A DNA stretch of 64,000 nt from Lacisediminihabitans sp046156175. GTDB lineage: Bacteria; Actinomycetota; Actinomycetes; Actinomycetales; Microbacteriaceae. This document shows, piece by piece, positions 54,921 through 63,093 of this stretch. Position 1 is the first letter of the stretch, and the number at the start of each line of letters is the position of its first letter. Under the pieces are notes generated by a model, which was not told the DNA's origin, did no database searches, and saw only the letters and a program-made list of their open reading frames with translations. The stretch is taken from contig NZ_JAYLVL010000003.1 of NCBI RefSeq assembly GCF_046156175.1, positions 496,001 to 560,000 on the forward strand, written 5' to 3'. A program made the translations under genes and the position numbers.

Positions 54921-56693
54921 TCAGCCCCGCGGCACCGCGCGCACGCCGAGCGTGCGGTACAGCTCGGTCAGCTGCGCAGGCTCCAGCTCCGCCGGCGCGC
55001 CGGTGAGCGGGTCGTTGCCGCCGCCGGACTTGGGGAACGCGATCACGTCGCGGATCGAGTCCGTGCCGGCGAGGAGGGAGACGATGCGGTCGAAGCCCAT
55101 GGCGAATCCGCCGTGCGGGGGTGCCCCGAAGGCGAAGGCCTGCAGCAGGAATCCGAACTTCTCCTGCGCCTCCTCGTGGGAGATGCCCATCACCTGGAAG
55201 ACGCGCTCTTGTAGCTCGCGCGTGTTGATGCGGATGCTGCCGCCGCCGATCTCGTTGCCGTTGCAGACGATGTCGTAGGCCCAGGACAACGCGGACTCCG
55301 GCTCGGAGTCGAAGCTGTCGAGGAACTCGTCCTTCGGCGAAGTGAAGGCGTGGTGCACCGCGGTCCAGGCGCCCGCGCCGACAGCGACGTCGCCGCTGGC
55401 GACCGCATCGCCAGCCGGCTCGAAGAGAGGAGCATCGACAATCCAGGTGAAGGCCCAGGCCGTCGGATCGATCAGGTCGAGGCGCGCCGCGATCTCACCG
55501 CGAAGGGCTCCGAGCAGTCCGCGGGAGGCCTTCACTGCGCCGGCGGCGAAGAAGATGCAGTCGCCCGGCTTCGCCCCGGTGTGGGCCGCGAGGCCGTCGC
55601 GCTCCGCCTCGGAGAGGTTCTTGCCGACAGGACCGCGCAGCTCGCCGTCCTCGCCGACCAGCACATAGGCGAGCCCCTTTGCACCGCGCTGCTTGGCCCA
55701 TTCCTGCCAGGCATCGAGGGTGCGGCGAGGCTGGTCGGCGCCACCGGGCATGACCACGGCCCCCACATACGGCGCTCGGAATACGCCGAACTCGGTGTCG
55801 GCGAAGTAGTCGGTGCACTCGACCAGCTCGAGTTCGAACCGCAGGTCCGGCTTGTCGGATCCGTAGCGGCGCATCGCCTCGGCGTAGGTCATCCGGGCGA
55901 TCGGGGTGGTCAGTGTGACGCCGATGGTGCCCCACATCGCCGAGAGCACCTCTTCGGCGAGCGCGATCACGTCATCCTGCTCGACGAAGCTCATCTCCAC
56001 GTCCAGCTGGGTGAATTCCGGCTGGCGATCCGCGCGGAAGTCCTCATCGCGGTAGCAGCGTGCGATCTGGAAGTACCGCTCGAAGCCGCCGACCATGAGC
56101 AGTTGCTTGAACAGCTGCGGACTCTGCGGAAGCGCGTAGAACGAGCCCGGCTTGAGGCGGGCGGGCACCAGGAAGTCGCGGGCGCCCTCCGGTGTGGAGT
56201 GCGTGAGGGTGGGGGTCTCCACTTCGATGAAGTCACGGTCGACGAGCACGTTGCGCACCGCTGCCGAGACCTTCGACCGCAGCTTGAGCGGGTAGGCGGC
56301 GGACTCCCGACGCAGGTCGAGGTAGCGGTAGGCCAGCCGCGTCTCCTCGCCCGGTTCGTCATCGAGCTGGAAGGGAAGCACGTCGCTCGCCGCGAGCACG
56401 GTGAGGCTGGTCGCCTCGACCTCGACCTCGCCGGAGGCGATCGCCGAGTTCACGTTGCCCTCGGGGCGCTCGCGCACGATGCCGGTGATCTTCACGCAGG
56501 ATTCGACCCGCAGGCTGTCCGCTGTGGCGACCTGGGCGTCGCGGAAGGTCACCTGGGCGATGCCCGAAGAATCCCGGAGATCGATGAATGCCACGCCACC
56601 GTGGTTGCGGATTCGCGCCACCCAGCCGGAGAGTGTGACTTCGGTGCCGGCATCCGATCGTTGGAGGGCGGAGGCGTAGGTGGTTCTGTACAT
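54921..56693 (-). CDS. aspS: Aspartyl-tRNA synthetase, 590 aa
   Basis: Bacterial-type class IIb synthetase. N-terminal anticodon-binding OB domain (LSGWVARIRNHGGVAFIDLRDSSG), motif 2 around FQIARCYRDEDFRADRQPEFTQLD, the GAD insertion, and motif 3 AMGFDRIVSLLAG. Full length. The stop is 3 bases before the GTG of the alditol-oxidase gene, so the two may share a transcript. Confidence 0.95.
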   Translation of the reverse strand: MYRTTYASALQRSDAGTEVTLSGWVARIRNHGGVAFIDLRDSSGIAQVTFRDAQVATADSLRVESCVKITGIVRERPEGNVNSAIASGEVEVEATSLTVLAASDVLPFQLDDEPGEETRLAYRYLDLRRESAAYPLKLRSKVSAAVRNVLVDRDFIEVETPTLTHSTPEGARDFLVPARLKPGSFYALPQSPQLFKQLLMVGGFERYFQIARCYRDEDFRADRQPEFTQLDVEMSFVEQDDVIALAEEVLSAMWGTIGVTLTTPIARMTYAEAMRRYGSDKPDLRFELELVECTDYFADTEFGVFRAPYVGAVVMPGGADQPRRTLDAWQEWAKQRGAKGLAYVLVGEDGELRGPVGKNLSEAERDGLAAHTGAKPGDCIFFAAGAVKASRGLLGALRGEIAARLDLIDPTAWAFTWIVDAPLFEPAGDAVASGDVAVGAGAWTAVHHAFTSPKDEFLDSFDSEPESALSWAYDIVCNGNEIGGGSIRINTRELQERVFQVMGISHEEAQEKFGFLLQAFAFGAPPHGGFAMGFDRIVSLLAGTDSIRDVIAFPKSGGGNDPLTGAPAELEPAQLTELYRTLGVRAVPRG

Positions 56694-56748
56694 GGGTATC
56701 CCTGGGCTGTCGGTGGTCGCGAGACCGACTACCAGCCTAGGACACTGG

Positions 56749-57366
56749 TCACCGCGCGGCCCGCTCCCTTCTCAGCGTAACCAGCCGGTGGATGCCACCG
56801 ATCGCCGCCGCGGACACCACGCCGAAGCTGATCGAAGCCGCAAGACCGAGGAAGGGGTTGGAGACGAAAAGCTCGCCCGCGGTCACCGCGACGCCTACGT
56901 GGTAGCCCGTGTAGATCGTCGCGGAGAGCAATGAGAAGACGAGATATCGCCTCACCGGCAGACCGGTCGCGCCCGCGGTCATGGTGACCGCGACGCGCAC
57001 GAAGGGCAAGAATTTCGCCCCGACGAGGATCACTCCGGGATTGTGCTCGATGCGGGCGGATGCCCACTCGAGGCCGCGCTGTGCTCTCGCCCCCCGCATC
57101 CAGACCCACCTCCTCGGGTGGATGGAGCGGCCGATCAGGAAGGCGATCCCGTCTCCCACCATCGTCGCCGCGGTCGCCACCAGCAACACCACGAGCGGGT
57201 CTGGTCCGTGCCCGGAGGCTCCGAGAGCCGCGAGGGTGACCACCATCGTCTCCCCCGGCACCAGCGGAAAGAAACCGTCGATGACGAGCAGCGCGACGAG
57301 GGCCACAAGTGCCCAGGGCGACCGGGCGACGGCGAAGACCACATCGGTGAGGTCACTCACGGGCAC
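56749..57366 (-). CDS. DedA family membrane protein, 205 aa
   Basis: SNARE-associated/DedA domain: PLVPGETMVVTLAALGASG near residues 30-50, then RSIHPRRWVWMRGA, GVILVGAKFLPFVRVAVTMTAGATGLPVRRY. Four to five membrane segments. DedA proteins are lipid scramblase/flippase-like. The start overlaps the SGNH gene by 14 bases; last gene of a three-gene operon that seems devoted to the cell envelope. Confidence 0.88.
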   Translation of the reverse strand: MPVSDLTDVVFAVARSPWALVALVALLVIDGFFPLVPGETMVVTLAALGASGHGPDPLVVLLVATAATMVGDGIAFLIGRSIHPRRWVWMRGARAQRGLEWASARIEHNPGVILVGAKFLPFVRVAVTMTAGATGLPVRRYLVFSLLSATIYTGYHVGVAVTAGELFVSNPFLGLAASISFGVVSAAAIGGIHRLVTLRRERAAR

Positions 57367-58210
57367 CCTCCGCCCGCTCTCTCATCAACCGGCGGAGTCC
57401 CCCCTTCGGCGGCACCTCCACGGGATGCGGCCAGCGCGGCTCCGTCCAGTCGCCGAGGGTGACCCGCCGGATCTTGCGATGGAGCAGCGGCACAACCCAG
57501 TCGCGCACCCACTGGCCCTGGTCGGCCAGCCAGCGGGAGGTCGATCGTGATTCGAGCGCGTCGAACTGCTTCGGCGTGATGGAGTGCCGGACGGCGAGCA
57601 CGTCGAGCACCCGGGCGGCGAGGAGCTTGTGTCCGAACTTCGAGAGGTGCAAGCGGTCGGCAGACCACATCCGCCGGTCCTGGTAGCCGTCGAAGGTCCA
57701 GTAATCCACGAGCGTCGCCCCGTATTTCTGCGCGATCCGGCGCACGCCCTCGTTGTAGGCATGATTGCGACGGCGGAACAACCAGACGACGGGATACAGC
57801 GGAACGTCGTATCCCGTGAACAGCAGCAGGGTCGCTCCGGTCTCGGACAGCGCCTTCACGAGCCTCTCGTAGTCCTCGAGGATGGATCGGATCTCCGTGC
57901 CCGGGTCGAGCACGTCGTTCCCGCCAGCGTAGAGCGTGATGAGGGTCGGATGCAGCCGGAGGGCTGCGTCCAGCTGATCGGTGACGACTTCGCGGATTCT
58001 CTTGCTTCGCACCGCGAGGTTCGCGTACCGCCAGCCGGGTTCTGCTTTCGCCAGCTTCTCGGCGACACGGTCGGCCCAGCCACGCACGCCGTTCGGCAGT
58101 CGCGCATCCGGATCCCCCACGCCCTCGGTGAACGAGTCCCCCAGCGCGACGAAGAGACGTGCCGAGGTGACATCCTCCCCCACTCGCGGTGTATCGGCCG
58201 TTCTGGTCAC
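57353..58210 (-). CDS. SGNH/GDSL hydrolase, 285 aa
   Basis: Catalytic Ser in FVALGDSFTEGVGD (about residue 27), oxyanion Asn in LYAGGNDVLDPG, and the Asp-x-x-His pair in DRLHLSKFGHKLL. No signal peptide, so cytosolic. Overlaps the mannosyltransferase gene by 4 bases and DedA by 14. The C-terminal 60 residues are basic and unlike standard family members. Ester substrate unknown. Confidence 0.88.
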   Translation of the reverse strand: MTRTADTPRVGEDVTSARLFVALGDSFTEGVGDPDARLPNGVRGWADRVAEKLAKAEPGWRYANLAVRSKRIREVVTDQLDAALRLHPTLITLYAGGNDVLDPGTEIRSILEDYERLVKALSETGATLLLFTGYDVPLYPVVWLFRRRNHAYNEGVRRIAQKYGATLVDYWTFDGYQDRRMWSADRLHLSKFGHKLLAARVLDVLAVRHSITPKQFDALESRSTSRWLADQGQWVRDWVVPLLHRKIRRVTLGDWTEPRWPHPVEVPPKGGLRRLMRERAEGARE

Positions 58211-59340
58211 CGTCGCAGCAGGAGCGCGTGCTGGGCGATCGCGAGTTCGAAGTGGTGGATCAGCAACTCACAGACCACGGGCCAGGTGCGGCCCTGCACG
58301 CTCTCGAAAGCGGCCTCGCCGAAGGCCGCGCGCTTGGCATCGTCACCCACGAGGTCCACGACCCGACGGCGCAGCTGGCCGAGGTCGCCCGGGGTGTAGA
58401 GCCAGCCGGTGCGCGAAGAATCCACCAGGTCGACCGGGCCGCCGCGACCCGTCGCCACCACCGGCACTCCGGATGCCATTGCCTCCTGGATGGTCTGGCA
58501 GAAGGTCTCGAATTCGCCCGGATGCACGAACAGGTCGACGCTGGCCAGTGCGGTCGCCAGCTCCTCGCCGCCCAGGAAACCGGTGAAATAGGCCGTCGGC
58601 AGCAGTGCTTCGAGCGTCTCCCTCTCTGGGCCGTCACCGACGATGACCAGTCGGGTGCCCTCGATACCGGCGAGTGCGGCGAGGTCTTCCACCTGCTTCT
58701 CGACCGCGAGTCGTCCCACGAAGCCGATGAGGGTCTCACCGTTCGGCGCTGCTTTCGCGCGGAACGCGGCGCTGCGCTTGCCGGGGTGGAACCGTGTCGT
58801 ATCGACTCCGCGACCCCACAGCTCCACTCTCGGGATGCCGTGCAGCTCCAGTTGCCGTGCCGCGGAGAGCGAGGGGGCGAGAGTGCGTGTCGCCAGCTGG
58901 TGGATCGAGATCACCCGCTGCCAGGCCCATGCTTCGAGAAACGGAAGACCGTACTTGCCGAGGTATCCCGGCACGTCGGTCTGGTAGACGGCGACCGTAG
59001 GTATGCCCAGTTGATCGGCCGCCCGCATGGCCCGTCGCCCGAGTTCGAACGGCGAGGCGAGGTGAACGACATCCGGGGCGAAGTTCGCGAGGATGCGGCG
59101 GACCTTCGAGACGCCCCCGACGGCGAGGCGCACATCGGAATATCCGGCGACGGAAACCGATGGCAGCCGCACGACCCGCACGCCGTCACCGCGATCGACG
59201 TCGTTCGCGTCGACCGCCGAAGGGGCTATCACCAGCACCTCGTCGCCCCGACGGACGAGATGCTCGAGAACACGCTGCAGAGAGTGCGTGACTCCGTTGA
59301 CGAGGGGAAGGTAGGTCTCAGCGACAATCGCGATCCTCAT
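58207..59340 (-). CDS. GT4 glycosyltransferase, MgtA-like mannosyltransferase, 377 aa
   Basis: GT-B fold. N-terminal AETYLPLVNGVTHSLQRVLEHL and VAVYQTDVPGYLGKYGLP closely follow the GDP-mannose-dependent alpha-mannosyltransferase MgtA of mycobacteria/corynebacteria; donor site GEFETFCQTIQEAMASGVPVVAT has the ExxxxxxxE motif. Probably adds mannose to a membrane glycolipid. First gene of the operon with the SGNH hydrolase and DedA. Confidence 0.85.
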   Translation of the reverse strand: MRIAIVAETYLPLVNGVTHSLQRVLEHLVRRGDEVLVIAPSAVDANDVDRGDGVRVVRLPSVSVAGYSDVRLAVGGVSKVRRILANFAPDVVHLASPFELGRRAMRAADQLGIPTVAVYQTDVPGYLGKYGLPFLEAWAWQRVISIHQLATRTLAPSLSAARQLELHGIPRVELWGRGVDTTRFHPGKRSAAFRAKAAPNGETLIGFVGRLAVEKQVEDLAALAGIEGTRLVIVGDGPERETLEALLPTAYFTGFLGGEELATALASVDLFVHPGEFETFCQTIQEAMASGVPVVATGRGGPVDLVDSSRTGWLYTPGDLGQLRRRVVDLVGDDAKRAAFGEAAFESVQGRTWPVVCELLIHHFELAIAQHALLLRR

Positions 59341-59444
59341 GCTTCGACGGTGTCATCCGCCTGTGGTCAGCGATCTTCTTTTGGGTGTCTGTCAGCCAAG
59401 GGCCAAGTGAACTCTTGGGTTCAGTCGGGACCCATCGGCCGCGG

Positions 59445-60971
59445 TCAGTGATCCGCGCCGAGGTTGCCTGCAAGGCGCGCGTGCATCGCGGTGCTGGCGA
59501 GGTTCATCCCTGTGATGCTCACGGTCTTGCCGTGCCGTTCGTACTTGTCGGTGATCCCGTCGAGGGCCGCGACTGTGGAGGCGTCCCAGACGTGCGATTC
59601 TGACATGTCGATCACCACCCGTGCGGGATCCTCCGCGTAGTCGAATTGGGTGGTGAGGTCGTTACTCGAGGCGAAGAAGAGCTCTCCGTTTACGGCGTAG
59701 CGTGCGGTGGCGACGCCGTCTTCTGTCGTCACTGTCCGTTCGACGGTGACGAGATGGGCGACCCGACGCGCAAAGGCGACGGTCGCGATGACCACTCCGA
59801 CCACCACGCCGATCGCGAGGTTGTTGGTGAGCACCACGACGATGACGGTCGCCACCATCACGATCGTCTCGCTTTTCGGCATCCGCTTCAGCGTGGACCA
59901 GCGCACACTATGCCAGTCGAACGTGCCGACGGACACCATGATCATCACGGCCACCAGAGCCGCCATCGGGATGGTCGCGACGATGTCGCCGAGGCCGACG
60001 ACGAGGATCAGCAGGAACACTCCGGCGAGGAAGGTAGAGATGCGGGTTCGGGCGCCGGAGGCCTTCACGTTGATCATGGTCTGGCCGATCATGGCGCAGC
60101 CGCCCATTCCGCCGAAGAGTCCGGACAGGATATTCGCGGCTCCCTGGCCCAGGGTCTCGCGGGTCTTGTTGGATCGGGTGTCGGTGATGTCATCGACGAG
60201 CTTGGCCGTCATGAGGGACTCCATCAGTCCGACCAGCGCCATGGCGAGCGAGAAGGGGGCGATGATCGCGAGGGTCTCCCATGCGATCGGAACATGCACG
60301 ATGAACAGCTGCGGCAGGCTCCTCGGTAGCGCTCCCTCGTCTCCGACGGTCGGGACTCTGATTGCGGTGACCACGACGGCGAGAGTGATCAGGACGATGG
60401 CGACGAGTGGCGCCGGCACAACCCTGGTGAGCCGCGGCATCACCACCATGATGGCGATACCGGCCGCGACCAGCGGATACACCAGCCAGGGCACACCGAT
60501 CAGGTTCGGTAGCTGGGCCGAGAAGATCAGGATCGCCAGCGCATTGACGAAGCCGACCATGACGCTCCGGGGGATGAATCGCATCAGCTTGGCGACGCCG
60601 AGCAGTCCGAGAACGATCTGGAACAGGCCCGCCAGAATGACGGCAACGATGAGGTAGTCGAGACCGTGGTCTCGCACGAGAGGGGCGACAACGAGCGCGA
60701 TCGCGCCCGTCGCAGCCGTGATCATGGCGGGACGTCCTCCCAAGAAAGCGATGGACACCGCCATGACGAAAGAGGAGAACAGCCCGACCCGTGGGTCCAC
60801 CCCGGCGATGATCGAGAATGAGATCGCCTCCGGGATCAGTGCCATGGCGACCACGAGGCCCGCGAGCACCTCACGGGTGAGGATGCGAGGCGACCGAAGC
60901 GCGGTCAACACCGTCGGCTCCGCCCGATATGGCTGAATTGTGGAACGTGTCGATCTTCTGGTGATTGCCAT
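59445..60971 (-). CDS. SulP family anion transporter with STAS domain, 508 aa
   Basis: GGAGG five bases before ATG 60971. About ten to eleven helices with LVVAMALIPEAISFSIIAGVDPRVGLF and GQGAANILSGLFGGMGGCAMIGQTMINVKASG, then a C-terminal STAS domain (from about 415; VVIDMSESHVWDASTVAALDG). Carries sulfate, bicarbonate or another inorganic anion. Divergent from a MerR gene and separated by 183 bases with a clear operator, so probably regulated by it. Confidence 0.92.
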   Translation of the reverse strand: MAITRRSTRSTIQPYRAEPTVLTALRSPRILTREVLAGLVVAMALIPEAISFSIIAGVDPRVGLFSSFVMAVSIAFLGGRPAMITAATGAIALVVAPLVRDHGLDYLIVAVILAGLFQIVLGLLGVAKLMRFIPRSVMVGFVNALAILIFSAQLPNLIGVPWLVYPLVAAGIAIMVVMPRLTRVVPAPLVAIVLITLAVVVTAIRVPTVGDEGALPRSLPQLFIVHVPIAWETLAIIAPFSLAMALVGLMESLMTAKLVDDITDTRSNKTRETLGQGAANILSGLFGGMGGCAMIGQTMINVKASGARTRISTFLAGVFLLILVVGLGDIVATIPMAALVAVMIMVSVGTFDWHSVRWSTLKRMPKSETIVMVATVIVVVLTNNLAIGVVVGVVIATVAFARRVAHLVTVERTVTTEDGVATARYAVNGELFFASSNDLTTQFDYAEDPARVVIDMSESHVWDASTVAALDGITDKYERHGKTVSITGMNLASTAMHARLAGNLGADH

Positions 60972-61110
60972 GGCGGCCTCCGGACAGGGGGCTCTCTCGT
61001 GAGAGCCGGTGAGTGAGAGTAGTGAGCGCATCGCTGCGCAGTCCCAGCACAGTCGTGTTCGACTATGGGGTGAGTTCGAGCTGGCGCTCAGGAGAATATC
61101 GACCAGCGCT

Positions 61111-61137
61111 GTAACACTACCCTAACGTAAGGGTTAC
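61111..61137. promoter_or_regulatory. MerR-type dyad operator between sulP and merR genes
   Basis: ACCCT-AACGTA-AGGGT (61119-61134) with outer arms GTAAC (61111-61115) and GTTAC (61133-61137). It lies 18 bases before the MerR ATG and fits binding by a MerR dimer controlling both genes. Confidence 0.7.
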
Positions 61138-61154
61138 TTGCGAGGAGGCACGAC

Positions 61155-61592
61155 ATGGAACGAGCTGAAGCGACGATGCACATCGGCGAACTCGCGGAGC
61201 GGACCGGCCTGTCCCTCCGCACGATCCGGCACTACGACGAAGTGGGACTCCTCGAACCCACCGGCCGTACCGTGGGGGGATTCCGGCTCTACACGCACGA
61301 CGATTTCAGTCGCCTGATGGTGATCCGCCGCATGAAGCCGCTCGGATTCACCCTCGAGGAGATGACCGAGTTGCTGCGAATCGTCGATTCGTTCAGCAGC
61401 GACCGGGCCAGATCGGAAGCCCCCGGGGAGTCGGACAACCCCGGGCAGTCAGAAAATCCTGGGCAATCGGAAAATCCTGAGGAGCGCGCGAAACTCGACA
61501 ACTTCATCGCCCAGGCCGTCGACCGGCGGGCGAAGCTCGAGCAGCAGCTGGCGATGGCCGATGAGTTTCTGGAGCTTCTGCGCGCGAAGTGA
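61155..61592 (+). CDS. MerR family regulator with hexapeptide repeat, 145 aa
   Basis: GAGGAGG seven bases before ATG 61155. N-terminal MerR domain (HIGELAERTGLSLRTIRHYDEVGLLEPTGRTVGGFRLY), then a dimer helix. Residues 93-110 form three hexapeptides of the pattern Ser-(Asp/Glu)-Asn-Pro-(Gly/Glu)-(Gln/Glu) inside the linker to the last helix. No cysteine, so not a thiol-metal sensor of the classic kind. Divergent from sulP. Confidence 0.85.
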   Translation: MERAEATMHIGELAERTGLSLRTIRHYDEVGLLEPTGRTVGGFRLYTHDDFSRLMVIRRMKPLGFTLEEMTELLRIVDSFSSDRARSEAPGESDNPGQSENPGQSENPEERAKLDNFIAQAVDRRAKLEQQLAMADEFLELLRAK

Positions 61593-61628
61593 GACTTCCA
61601 CGGGGCGCGGTCAACGAGCAGGCACGGG

Positions 61629-61702
61629 TGCCCCCACAGGGATTCGAACCCTGACTTGGACGATTTTAAGTCGTCTGCCTCTGCCGATTGGGCTATAGGG
61701 GC
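61629..61702 (-). tRNA. tRNA with UAA anticodon (leucine-type), short variable loop
   Basis: Cloverleaf of 74 bases. Acceptor GCCCCTA with TGGGGGC, discriminator A, no encoded CCA. D-arm GCC-loop of 11-GGC in the leucine style. Anticodon stem GACGA/TCGTC, loop CTTAAAA giving anticodon TAA (61668-61666). Variable loop of only five bases (CAAGT), then T-arm CAGGG-TTCGAAT-CCCTG. Bacterial leucine tRNAs normally have a long variable arm, so this one is atypical. Confidence 0.9.
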
Positions 61703-61763
61703 GAGCAGCACCAGTCTGCCAGTCCGTCCACCCGGTCGGTCGACCCGCGCGATGAGGGTGTGG

Positions 61764-63083
61764 CTACGCCTTGGGGCGCGACGCGAAGGTCTCGAAAGCC
61801 TCGCGAGGGGTCTCGCGGGCTTCGATCGACACGACGTCGCGACGGAGAAGGAAGTTGTCCACCCAGCCGCTGAAGACCCGGATCTTGCGCTCCCACGTGG
61901 GGATCGCGAGCACGTGGTATCCGCGGTGCATGAACCAGGCGGGGATGCCCGTGATGCCGATCTTGCCGGACTGGAACGCACCCTCACCGAGTCCGAGACC
62001 GGCGACGGCCCCGAGGTTCTTGTGGAAGTAGTCCTTTGGCAGGTCCCCGCGAAGGGTCGCGATGATGTTCTTCGACATCAACTTGCCCTGGCGCACGGCG
62101 TGCTGGGCGTTCGGAACGCAGAAGCCACCGACACCGGCACCCGTGAGGTCCGGAACGGCCGAGACATCGCCGGCGCCCCAGGCGTCCGCCACCACACCGT
62201 CGTCGTTGATGACCCGGAGGTCGGGCTGCACGCGAAGGCGACCGCGTTCCTCGATGGGAAGGTCGGTGTTGCGCAGCATGGGGCTTGCCATGACGCCCGC
62301 CGTCCAGACGATGAGGTCGGTCTCGAAGGTCTCGCCGGTGGAGAGTTCGATGACGCCGTCGACCGCGGAGGTCAGCTGGGTCTCGAGGTGGATCTGGGCG
62401 CCGCGCTGGGCGTAATTCTTGATGACCCAGAGGCTCGTCTTGAGCGACACCTCCGGCATGATGCGCCCCATCGCCTCGATGAGGTGGAAGTGGGTGTCAT
62501 CGAAGGTGATGGTCGGGTAGTAACGCAGCAGGGCACTGGCGAGGCTGCGCAGTTCGCCGAAGATCTCGATGCCGGCGAATCCGCCACCGACCACCGTGAA
62601 GGTGAGAAGGCGGTCACGCTCGGGGCCGGCCGGAAGAAGGGCGGCTTTGTCGAAGTTGGTGAGCACGCGGTCGCGGATCGCGGCGGCCTCTTCGATGGTC
62701 TTGAGGCCGATGGCCTGGTCGGCGACTCCCGGAATCGGGAAGGTACGCGACACGGATCCCGCGGTGACCACGATGATGTCGTATTCGAACTCCCACGGGT
62801 CGCCGATCTCCGGCGTGATCGTGGCGGTCTTATTGGCATGGCTGATGCCGGTGACCTTCGCGGTGATGATCGTGGTCTTCTCGAGATGACGACGGTGAGA
62901 GACCACCGCGTGACGCGGCTCGATCGACCCGGCCGCAACCTCCGGAAGGAAGGGCTGGTAGGTCATGTAGGGAAGCGGATCAACGATGGTGACCTCGGCC
63001 TCACCCGGGCGCAGTGAGCCCTCCAGCTTGAGAGCAGTGTAGAAACCGGCGTAGCCGCCGCCGACGATCAGGATTTTAGGCAC
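61764..63083 (-). CDS. ndh: Type II NADH dehydrogenase, 439 aa
   Basis: Peripheral membrane flavoprotein passing electrons from NADH to quinone without proton pumping. FAD-binding ILIVGGGYAGFYTAL at the N-terminus, second Rossmann VVGGGFAGIEIFGEL (about residue 165), and the C-terminal WGAGDVSAVPD with quinone-side QHAVRQGKLM. GTG 63083 begins right at the FAD motif; the longer frame is unlike the family. Confidence 0.93.
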   Translation of the reverse strand: MPKILIVGGGYAGFYTALKLEGSLRPGEAEVTIVDPLPYMTYQPFLPEVAAGSIEPRHAVVSHRRHLEKTTIITAKVTGISHANKTATITPEIGDPWEFEYDIIVVTAGSVSRTFPIPGVADQAIGLKTIEEAAAIRDRVLTNFDKAALLPAGPERDRLLTFTVVGGGFAGIEIFGELRSLASALLRYYPTITFDDTHFHLIEAMGRIMPEVSLKTSLWVIKNYAQRGAQIHLETQLTSAVDGVIELSTGETFETDLIVWTAGVMASPMLRNTDLPIEERGRLRVQPDLRVINDDGVVADAWGAGDVSAVPDLTGAGVGGFCVPNAQHAVRQGKLMSKNIIATLRGDLPKDYFHKNLGAVAGLGLGEGAFQSGKIGITGIPAWFMHRGYHVLAIPTWERKIRVFSGWVDNFLLRRDVVSIEARETPREAFETFASRPKA

Positions 63084-63093
63084 GTCGGTAAGT

